Below are positions 1 through 4,933 of a stretch of DNA of 5,650 nt, piece by piece (position 1 is the stretch's first letter; each line of letters starts with the position of its first letter). The DNA is from an uncultured Veillonella sp. (lineage in GTDB: Bacteria > Bacillota > Negativicutes > Veillonellales > Veillonellaceae), in contig USAV01000109.1 in assembly GCA_900552715.1 (NCBI GenBank), positions 1-5,650 on the forward strand, in the 5' to 3' direction. The translations under genes and the position numbers were made by a program. Under the pieces are notes generated by a model. That model was not told where the DNA came from. It worked only from the letters and a program-made list of their open reading frames with translations, and did no database searches.

Positions 1-471
1 CACTCTGGTCCAGCAAAGGTATTCAACAGCGAAGAAGAAGCTGTTGAAGCTATTACAGGCGGTAAAATCGTAAAAGGCGACGTGGTAGTTATCCGCTACG
101 AAGGCCCTAAAGGTGGTCCTGGCATGCGTGAAATGTTAACACCAACATCCATGATCGCAGGTATGGGTCTTGATAAAGACGTAGCATTGTTGACTGATGG
201 TCGTTTCTCTGGTGCTACACGTGGTGCATCCATTGGTCACGTATCTCCAGAAGCTGCGGCTGGTGGCACAATCGCTGTTGTTGAAGATGGTGACATTATC
301 AACATCGATATTCCAAACGGCAAATTGGAATTAGCTGTATCTGACGACGAAATCGCTCGTCGTAAAGCAGCATTGAAACCATTCAAATCCAATGTAACTG
401 GATATCTTAAAAAATACGCTCTTCATGTATCCTCTGCAGCACAAGGTGCTATCGAAGTATTTGAAGACTAA
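1..471 (+). CDS. ilvD: Dihydroxy-acid dehydratase, C-terminal part (5' end outside window)
   Basis: This is the last 156 codons of dihydroxy-acid dehydratase, the iron-sulfur enzyme that dehydrates 2,3-dihydroxy-isovalerate and 2,3-dihydroxy-3-methylvalerate to the 2-oxo acid precursors of valine/leucine and isoleucine in the cytoplasm. The frame is open from base 1, and family members are about 550-560 residues, so roughly the first 400 residues lie upstream. Visible family motifs, in fragment numbering, are GGPGMREM around residues 37-45, whose Glu44 likely corresponds to a Mg2+ ligand, and TDGRFSG at 65-71, followed by GHVSPEA at about 79-85. This second block is the IlvD/Edd C-terminal signature, and Ser70 matches the serine proposed as catalytic base in the family. 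The gene ends with three consecutive in-frame stops (TAA TAG TAG, 469-477). Five of six Arg codons are CGT, suggesting high expression. The related 6-phosphogluconate dehydratase (Edd) is the main alternative, but the ilv neighbours favour IlvD. Confidence 0.96.
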   Translation, partial: HSGPAKVFNSEEEAVEAITGGKIVKGDVVVIRYEGPKGGPGMREMLTPTSMIAGMGLDKDVALLTDGRFSGATRGASIGHVSPEAAAGGTIAVVEDGDIINIDIPNGKLELAVSDDEIARRKAALKPFKSNVTGYLKKYALHVSSAAQGAIEVFED

Positions 472-498
472 TAGTAGATTTTCATTAATACTAACTAG

Positions 499-503
499 AG
501 GAG
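499..503 (+). promoter_or_regulatory. Ribosome binding site of ilvA
   Basis: AGGAG lies 9 bases upstream of the ATG at 513, within the 41-base gap after ilvD. It supports that ATG as the start of ilvA. No promoter or terminator is evident in the gap, so ilvA is probably transcribed from upstream together with ilvD. Confidence 0.8.
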
Positions 504-512
504 ATAGAGTAC

Positions 513-1736
513 ATGCATAAGTTGTATGATTTTATGGAGGCTCGTGAGCGATTAAGCACAATCACGGTGAAAACAAAATTGCTTCACAGTGATGTGTTCT
601 CCGATGAAAGTGGCAATGATGTATATATCAAGCCAGAAAACTTGCAAATAACAGGTTCCTTTAAGGTTCGTGGTGCCTATAATAAAATTGCAAAATTAAC
701 AGAAGAAGAAAAGGCGCGCGGCGTTATTGCTGCGTCTGCCGGTAACCATGCGCAAGGCGTGGCCCTTGCTGCAAAACGTCTAGGCATTAAAGCGACAATC
801 GTCATGCCAAAACATACACCTCTCATCAAGGTGAATGCTACAAAACAATATGGTGCCGAAGTCGTTCTACATGGTGAGATTTATGATGAAGCTTACCAAA
901 AAGCGATGGAATTACAACAAGAGCACGGATATGTGTTCGTACATCCTTTTGATGACGAAGATGTTATCGAAGGGCAAGGTACAATTGCATTAGAAGTTCT
1001 TGAGGAATTGCCTGATGCGGATGTATTGCTAGTTCCTGTTGGTGGTGGCGGTATTGTTTCTGGTATCGCAGCTGCGGCAAAATTAAAAAATCCTAGCATT
1101 AGAATTATTGGTGTAGAACCAGAAGGCGCGGCTAGTGCAATAGCAGCGTTAAAAGCAGATCATCCTGTACCACTTAGTGAGGTGGCAACTATCGCAGATG
1201 GTACTGCAGTGCGTCAAATCGGCGAAACTACATTAAAATATATTAAGAAATATGTAGATGAAATTGTTACTGTCTCTGATTATGAATTGATGGAAGCATT
1301 TTTGTTGCTTGTAGAAAAACATAAGTTAGTAGCAGAAAACTCCGGTATTTTACCATTAGCAGGTCTAAAAAAATTAGACTGTAAAGGCAAAAAGGCAGTA
1401 GCCATTGTTAGTGGTGGTAATATCGACGTACTTACTATTTCTTCTATGATCAATAAAGGTCTCGTATTGCGTGGTCGTATCTTCACTTTCTCTGTAAACC
1501 TTCCAGATAAACCAGGTCAATTGGTTGCTGTATCTGAAATGCTTGCAGATGCGGATGCAAACGTTATTAAACTTGATCATAATCAGTTTAAAAACCTTGA
1601 CCGCTTCCATGAAGTGGAATTGCAAGTGACTGTAGAAACAAATGGTGAAGAACACATCAAACACATTATTGATACTTTCAAAAATAATGGTTACATTATT
1701 AAACGATTAAATTCCAGCGAGATTTTATCTGAATAG
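513..1736 (+). CDS. ilvA: Threonine dehydratase (threonine ammonia-lyase), single ACT-domain form
   Basis: This PLP enzyme deaminates L-threonine to 2-oxobutyrate and ammonia, the first committed step to isoleucine. The 407-residue product has a fold-type II PLP domain at about 5-315. The Schiff-base lysine is Lys51 in GSFKVRGA, the SAGNHAQG substrate loop is at 75-82, the glycine-rich phosphate-binding loop is at 177-180 (PVGGGGIVSG), and the SGGNID segment is at 300-305. A C-terminal ACT-type regulatory domain follows at about 325-400, beginning near FSVNLPDKPGQL. The length lies between catabolic TdcB-type enzymes (about 330, no regulatory domain) and long IlvA enzymes such as that of E. 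coli (about 514, two regulatory domains), so this is the medium form. The ATG at 513 has an AGGAG site, and the gene sits 41 bases after ilvD and 18 bases before ilvB, which points to a biosynthetic role. Isoleucine feedback through the ACT domain is an inference. Serine deamination is a possible side activity. Confidence 0.95.
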   Translation: MHKLYDFMEARERLSTITVKTKLLHSDVFSDESGNDVYIKPENLQITGSFKVRGAYNKIAKLTEEEKARGVIAASAGNHAQGVALAAKRLGIKATIVMPKHTPLIKVNATKQYGAEVVLHGEIYDEAYQKAMELQQEHGYVFVHPFDDEDVIEGQGTIALEVLEELPDADVLLVPVGGGGIVSGIAAAAKLKNPSIRIIGVEPEGAASAIAALKADHPVPLSEVATIADGTAVRQIGETTLKYIKKYVDEIVTVSDYELMEAFLLLVEKHKLVAENSGILPLAGLKKLDCKGKKAVAIVSGGNIDVLTISSMINKGLVLRGRIFTFSVNLPDKPGQLVAVSEMLADADANVIKLDHNQFKNLDRFHEVELQVTVETNGEEHIKHIIDTFKNNGYIIKRLNSSEILSE

Positions 1737-1742
1737 CTGGTC

Positions 1743-1749
1743 GAAAGGG
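1743..1749 (+). promoter_or_regulatory. Ribosome binding site of ilvB
   Basis: GAAAGGG lies 5 bases before the ATG at 1755, in the 18-base gap after the ilvA stop. It is a weaker and closer match to the anti-Shine-Dalgarno than the other sites in this operon, but no better in-frame start exists nearby, and the protein begins as expected for the family. Confidence 0.6.
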
Positions 1750-1754
1750 TTCCT

Positions 1755-3464
1755 ATGAGCGCAGAAACAATCAATGGGGCACGCATTGTCCTTGAAACAT
1801 TGCATCGCCTTGGTGTAACCGACATGTTCGGTTATCCAGGCGGCGCGGTAATTCCAATTTATGATGAAATTTATAGCTTCCCTGAAATTAAACATTATTT
1901 TGTTCGTCATGAACAAGGTGCAGCCCATGCAGCAGATGGCTATGCACGCGTATCTGGAAAAGTAGGCGTATGCCTCGCTACGTCCGGTCCTGGTGCAACT
2001 AATCTTGTTACAGGTATTATGACTGCTTACATGGATTCTGTACCTATGGTGGCCATTACTGGTCAGGTTGGTCGTCCGTTTATTGGTAAGGATTCCTTCC
2101 AAGAAGCAGATATCCAAGGTATTACCATGCCGATTACAAAACATAACTACCTTGTTCAAGATATTCGCGATTTACCTCGCATCATTAAAGAAGCGTATTT
2201 TATTGCTAGTACAGGTCGTCCAGGACCAGTTCTTATTGATATTCCAAAGGATATTCAAACAGAAAAAATATCCATGACAGAATACAATAAATTATATGAA
2301 GTACCTATCCATCTTGAAGGTTATGATCCAACCTATAAAGGTCATCAAGGGCAAATTAAAAAAGCGGCTACACTCATTAAAAATGCGAAACGTCCGCTCA
2401 TCATTGCCGGTGCTGGTGTATTGAAATCTGGCGCTATGGATGAGTTAAAGGAATTGGCAGAAAAAGCTCAAATTCCTGTAACAAATACATTAGTTGGCCT
2501 TGGTGGTTTCCCAGGTAACCATGAGCTTGCTCTTGGTATGGTGGGTATGCATGGCTCTGTAGCGGCTAATAATAGTACAGAAGAAGCAGACCTTGTTATT
2601 GCAGCTGGTATTCGTTTCCACGACCGCATTACAGGTCATCCAGATTTCTTCTGTAAAAAAGCTAAAATCATTCATATCGATATCGATCCAGCGGAAATTG
2701 ATAAAAACGTTACTATTAACGTACCAATTGTAGGTGACTTGAAGCGAGTTTTATCAGAACTTAATACGCTTGTAGAACCTACAACTCATGAAGCGTGGAT
2801 CGGACAAATTCGTGAATGGCAAGCGGAATATCCTATGGTAATTCCTGAATCTAAAGATGGTGTATTACATCCACAATACGTATTGTCTGAACTTAACAAG
2901 ATTGCCAAAGAGGATGCAGTTATTGTAACTGACGTAGGCCAACATCAAATGTGGGCGGCTCAATTCTTAACTCATAAAAAACCTCATACCATTGTTACAT
3001 CTGGTGGTGCAGGTACTATGGGCTATGGTTTACCAGCTGCCATTGGGGCTCAAGTGGGGGCACCTCATAAACAAGTTATCCTTGTTGTTGGTGATGGTGG
3101 ATTCCAAATGACCTTCGAAGAGCTCATGATGGTTCGCCAATATAATTTACCAATTAAGATTGTTATCATTAATAATGGTTACCTTGGCATGGTTCGTCAA
3201 TGGCAACAAATCTTTAATGACCGCCGTTATTCCTATGTAGATTTGGAAACGAGTCCAGACTTCTTGAAATTGGCAGATGCCTTTGATTTGAAAGCCGCTC
3301 GTATCGATAATGTAGAGGATTTCAATAAAGAATTTAAATCTTTCATTACATCTGATGAAAGTATCATCTTGGATTGTCGTGTAGCGAGAGAAGATAATGT
3401 ATTGCCGATGATTCCAGCTGGCGGTACCGTAAGTGGTATGATGGGCAAGAAAGGGGTGCTATAA
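1755..3464 (+). CDS. ilvB: Acetolactate synthase (acetohydroxyacid synthase), large catalytic subunit
   Basis: This thiamine-diphosphate enzyme condenses two pyruvates to 2-acetolactate (valine/leucine branch), or pyruvate with 2-oxobutyrate to 2-aceto-2-hydroxybutyrate (isoleucine branch). The 569-residue length is normal for the large subunit. Three domains are recognisable: the N-terminal pyrimidine-binding domain (about 1-170) with the activating glutamate Glu53 in RHEQGAAHAADGYAR; the central FAD-binding domain (about 195-335) with RFHDRITG and HIDIDPAEI; and the C-terminal ThDP diphosphate-binding domain (about 370-545) with GDG at 446-448 and the metal-binding NN at 473-474. Gln116 of the DSFQE segment and Trp483 of VRQWQQ match conserved active-site-channel residues. 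It overlaps ilvN by one base, fitting a stoichiometric two-subunit enzyme. His289 stands where many homologues have Asp (RFDDR). The co-encoded regulatory subunit and the FAD-domain motifs argue against a catabolic AlsS or another ThDP enzyme. Confidence 0.97.
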   Translation: MSAETINGARIVLETLHRLGVTDMFGYPGGAVIPIYDEIYSFPEIKHYFVRHEQGAAHAADGYARVSGKVGVCLATSGPGATNLVTGIMTAYMDSVPMVAITGQVGRPFIGKDSFQEADIQGITMPITKHNYLVQDIRDLPRIIKEAYFIASTGRPGPVLIDIPKDIQTEKISMTEYNKLYEVPIHLEGYDPTYKGHQGQIKKAATLIKNAKRPLIIAGAGVLKSGAMDELKELAEKAQIPVTNTLVGLGGFPGNHELALGMVGMHGSVAANNSTEEADLVIAAGIRFHDRITGHPDFFCKKAKIIHIDIDPAEIDKNVTINVPIVGDLKRVLSELNTLVEPTTHEAWIGQIREWQAEYPMVIPESKDGVLHPQYVLSELNKIAKEDAVIVTDVGQHQMWAAQFLTHKKPHTIVTSGGAGTMGYGLPAAIGAQVGAPHKQVILVVGDGGFQMTFEELMMVRQYNLPIKIVIINNGYLGMVRQWQQIFNDRRYSYVDLETSPDFLKLADAFDLKAARIDNVEDFNKEFKSFITSDESIILDCRVAREDNVLPMIPAGGTVSGMMGKKGVL

Positions 3465-3466
3465 TG
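3451..3466 (+). promoter_or_regulatory. ilvB-ilvN translational junction (RBS and TAATG overlap)
   Basis: AAGGGG (3451-3456), inside the last codons of ilvB, lies 7 bases before the ilvN ATG at 3464. The ilvB stop TAA (3462-3464) shares its last base with that ATG, giving TAATG. Such one-base overlaps usually allow terminating ribosomes to re-initiate, which would couple large- and small-subunit synthesis. The coupling is inferred; the overlap itself is read directly. Confidence 0.75.
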
Positions 3467-3952
3467 GCGAAAGAACATCAAGTCTTAGTAATTGCAAAAA
3501 ATACAGCAGGCATTGGTGCACGTATATTGGCACTCTTTAACCGTCGTGGTTTTAATGTTACAAAGATGACATCTGGTATTACAAATACACCAGGCTACGC
3601 TCGTATTACCCTCACCGTTGAGGCAGATGATCGCATCTTAGACCAAATTCAAAAACAAATTTACAAGCTCATTGATGTGGTAAAGGTTAAAGTTTTTGAA
3701 GATCATGATGTGGTATGCCGTGAGTTAATGCTTATCAAGGTAAAAGCAACTGCTGCAACACGATCTCAAATTGTACAAATTGCCGATGTATATCGTGGCA
3801 ATGTGCTCGATATTTCTCCTACTTCTATGATTATTGAAGTAATTGGTAGCGTAGAAAAATTACGCGGTTTCATTCAAATTATGGAAACTTATGGTGTCCT
3901 TGAAATTGCCAAAACTGGCATTACCGCAATGAGCCGTGGAGAAAAGATTTAG
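3464..3952 (+). CDS. ilvN: Acetolactate synthase small (regulatory) subunit
   Basis: This is the regulatory subunit that activates IlvB and, in studied homologues, confers valine feedback inhibition. The 162-residue length is typical of the IlvH-type small subunit. An N-terminal ACT domain occupies about residues 5-78 (starting QVLVIAKNTAGIG) and is followed by a C-terminal ACT-like domain at about 85-160, which starts near CRELMLIKVKA. Aligning by eye to E. coli IlvH, Asn13, Gly16 and Asn31 fall on the residues known there as Asn11, Gly14 and Asn29, which line the valine site, so valine sensitivity is likely but not shown. The motif LFNRRGFNV (24-32) matches the usual LFSRRGFNI family pattern. 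Its start overlaps the ilvB stop by one base, and its stop overlaps the ribosome binding site of the next gene. Some annotations use the symbol ilvH for this subunit. Confidence 0.96.
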   Translation: MAKEHQVLVIAKNTAGIGARILALFNRRGFNVTKMTSGITNTPGYARITLTVEADDRILDQIQKQIYKLIDVVKVKVFEDHDVVCRELMLIKVKATAATRSQIVQIADVYRGNVLDISPTSMIIEVIGSVEKLRGFIQIMETYGVLEIAKTGITAMSRGEKI

Positions 3953-3955
3953 GAG
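3951..3955 (+). promoter_or_regulatory. Ribosome binding site deciding the GTG start of the ABC ATPase
   Basis: AGGAG overlaps the TAG stop of ilvN (3950-3952) and lies 8 bases before GTG at 3964. A nearer ATG at 3956 is out of frame and reads ATG GTT GTG TGA, and the GTG at 3962 also meets TGA at once. The GTG at 3964 is therefore the supported start. Confidence 0.75.
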
Positions 3956-3963
3956 ATGGTTGT

Positions 3964-4749
3964 GTGAGTAGTGAATTACTCCATTATGAAGACGTCAAGT
4001 TTCGTCGTGAAGGCCGCGAAATTTTAAAAGGCATCAATTGGCATGTTGAAGAAGGGGAGAATTGGGCCTTATTAGGTCTCAATGGGGCTGGTAAATCGAC
4101 GATGCTCAGCATGATTCCAGCTTACCAAATTCCTACAACAGGACTATTACGCGTATTTGGTCATGAATTTGGTAAATATGCATGGCCTAAGATCAAGGCC
4201 CGATTAGGCTTTGTTAGTTCGGCGCTTGGACAATTCCAGTCCACCTTGGATAAACAAGTCGTAGAAGATGTTGTTATTTCTGGTGCTTTTAATAGTATTG
4301 GTATTTATCAACAGGTAGAGCCTGAAGTACGTGAACGAGGACTGCAATTATTGTCTGAGTTTGGTTTGTCCTATTTGGAAGGCCATAGATTTCATACACT
4401 ATCTGCTGGTGAACAGCGCCGCGTATTATTAGCACGGGCTATTATGGCTAATCCAGATTTGCTCATTCTAGATGAGCCTTGCTCTGGACTTGATTTGCCT
4501 GCTCGCGAGCAATTCTTAAGAACTGTTGAGAATATGGCACGAGAGGAGCATAAGCCTTTTATTTATGTATCTCATCAAATTGAAGAGATTATGCCCAGTA
4601 TTACACATGTAGCTATTATTAAAGATGGCCTCATTGTGTATAAAGGCAAGAAGCGAGACATCTTGACAGATGAAATTCTAAGCGACGTATTTGGTATTGA
4701 TGTATCTGTAGTATGGGAGAAAAATCGCCCATGGATTATAGTTAAATAA
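3964..4749 (+). CDS. Stand-alone ABC-type ATP-binding protein, ModF/YlmA-like
   Basis: This is a single-domain ABC ATPase of 261 residues with no membrane segments. Motifs in order are an A-loop candidate Tyr8, Walker A GLNGAGKST (38-46), signature LSAGE (146-150), Walker B LLILDEP (166-172) with catalytic Glu171, D-loop SGLD (174-177) and switch His204 in YVSHQ. The LDEPCSGLD block, with Cys after the DEP, together with the overall layout, resembles the COG1119 group (ModF, YlmA) more than amino acid importers; this assignment is from memory. The canonical Q-loop glutamine is not evident: the segment reads LGFVSSALGQFQ (81-92), with serines where a Gln is usual. No permease or binding protein is adjacent, so transport is unproven, and the substrate and role are unknown. 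It begins with GTG 11 bases after ilvN and so probably belongs to the ilv operon. Its Arg codons are mixed (3 CGT, 6 CGC, 4 CGA, 1 CGG, 2 AGA), unlike ilvC, which suggests modest expression. Confidence 0.9.
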   Translation: MSSELLHYEDVKFRREGREILKGINWHVEEGENWALLGLNGAGKSTMLSMIPAYQIPTTGLLRVFGHEFGKYAWPKIKARLGFVSSALGQFQSTLDKQVVEDVVISGAFNSIGIYQQVEPEVRERGLQLLSEFGLSYLEGHRFHTLSAGEQRRVLLARAIMANPDLLILDEPCSGLDLPAREQFLRTVENMAREEHKPFIYVSHQIEEIMPSITHVAIIKDGLIVYKGKKRDILTDEILSDVFGIDVSVVWEKNRPWIIVK

Positions 4750-4793
4750 GAGCTAAAATTGGGATAATTCATTTTTTCTTAATACAAAAAGGG

Positions 4794-4810
4794 TACAAAT
4801 TTAAGTTGTA
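4794..4810. repeat. 17-bp imperfect palindrome TACAA-N7-TTGTA
   Basis: TACAA (4794-4798) and TTGTA (4806-4810) are exact inverted copies. The inner bases TT/AA at 4800-4801 and 4803-4804 also pair around centre 4802, leaving one mismatch (4799/4805). It ends 11 bases upstream of the proposed -35 box, where an activator or repressor site would be plausible. The same TACAAAT heptamer recurs at 4851-4857. The palindrome is seen directly; a binding role is speculation. Confidence 0.4.
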
Positions 4811-4821
4811 GATTAGTCTAT

Positions 4822-4849
4822 TTGACTATTCGATAAATTACGATATACA
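4822..4849 (+). promoter_or_regulatory. Candidate sigma70-type promoter for ilvC
   Basis: TTGACT (4822-4827) matches the -35 consensus at 5 of 6 positions. After a 16-base spacer, TATACA (4844-4849) matches the -10 consensus at 4 of 6. Transcription would start near 4856, giving an ilvC leader of about 78 bases that contains the downstream palindrome. An alternative pair, TTGTGA (4869-4874) and TATATT (4891-4896), also has a 16-base spacer and would give a leader of about 30 bases. In such AT-rich DNA, -10 matches arise easily by chance. Confidence 0.5.
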
Positions 4850-4851
4850 CT

Positions 4852-4872
4852 ACAAATCTTGCATTTATTTGT
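4852..4872. repeat. Inverted repeat ACAAAT-N9-ATTTGT
   Basis: ACAAAT (4852-4857) and ATTTGT (4867-4872) are exact 6-base inverted copies around a 9-base loop, with one more possible G-U pair outside (4851/4873). The repeat lies at the predicted transcription start of the proposed promoter. It could be an operator or a weak RNA hairpin. It shares TACAAAT with the upstream palindrome, which hints at a repeated protein site, but AT-rich chance matches are possible. Confidence 0.35.
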
Positions 4873-4887
4873 GAGATTGTGTACAGT

Positions 4888-4918
4888 ATATATATTAAAT
4901 ATTCTATTGAATATATAT
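4888..4918. repeat. 31-bp AT near-palindrome abutting the ilvC RBS
   Basis: ATATATATT (4888-4896) is the exact reverse complement of AATATATAT (4910-4918). Inside, AATA (4898-4901) pairs with TATT (4905-4908), leaving one mismatch (4897/4909) and a 3-base centre (TTC, 4902-4904). Thirteen pairs thus form, all A-T. An alternative overlapping stem pairs ATATTC (4899-4904) with GAATAT (4909-4914) around a TATT loop. The repeat ends one base before GGAGG, so as RNA it could affect ribosome access and as DNA it could be an operator. Confidence 0.6.
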
Positions 4919-4919
4919 T

Positions 4920-4924
4920 GGAGG
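4920..4924 (+). promoter_or_regulatory. Ribosome binding site of ilvC
   Basis: GGAGG lies 9 bases before the ATG at 4934. It is the strongest Shine-Dalgarno match in the window and fixes the ilvC start. The frame stays open upstream to 4826, but no upstream GTG or TTG has a ribosome binding site. Confidence 0.88.
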
Positions 4925-4933
4925 TTGTCTAGT

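Larger units (their letters stand above)
4750..4933 (+). other. AT-rich intergenic region / ilvC leader
   Basis: This 184-base non-coding gap is the only sizeable one in the window. It is strongly AT-rich and holds a probable promoter, two short inverted repeats and a long AT palindrome, listed separately. A T6 run at 4772-4777 follows the ABC gene, but the only stem that can be drawn before it is short, bulged and made of A-U and G-U pairs with one G-C, so I do not call a terminator. No T-box specifier or antiterminator motif and no tRNA is visible. Confidence 0.75.

Noticed and set aside
472..512. Possible internal promoter between ilvD and ilvA.
   Set aside because: The 41-base gap is AT-rich, but no -35/-10 pair with suitable spacing is convincing, and it is almost filled by stops and the ribosome binding site.
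1725..2159. Long minus-strand open frame (144 codons) opposite ilvB.
   Set aside because: It lies entirely over the junction and N-terminal coding region of the well-supported ilvB, has no recognisable protein motifs, and is explained as a shadow of the sense gene. The other minus-strand frames inside ilvA, ilvB, the ABC gene and ilvC are rejected for the same reason.
4755..4780. Possible Rho-independent terminator after the ABC ATPase (T6 run at 4772-4777).
   Set aside because: The only stem available pairs AAAAT with ATTTT plus one G-C and two G-U pairs across a bulge. It would be too weak for a typical intrinsic terminator.
4871..4933. Upstream in-frame extension of ilvC from GTG at 4871, rich in Leu and Ile codons, which looks like an attenuator leader peptide or a longer N-terminus.
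   Set aside because: There is no ribosome binding site before it and no stop before ilvC, so it cannot be a separate leader peptide. The ATG at 4934 has a strong GGAGG. Leu/Ile codons are expected in AT-rich DNA.
4750..4933. T-box riboswitch or tRNA-dependent leader for ilvC.
   Set aside because: The region is only 184 bases, with no conserved T-box sequence, no GC-rich stems and no terminator/antiterminator pair visible.
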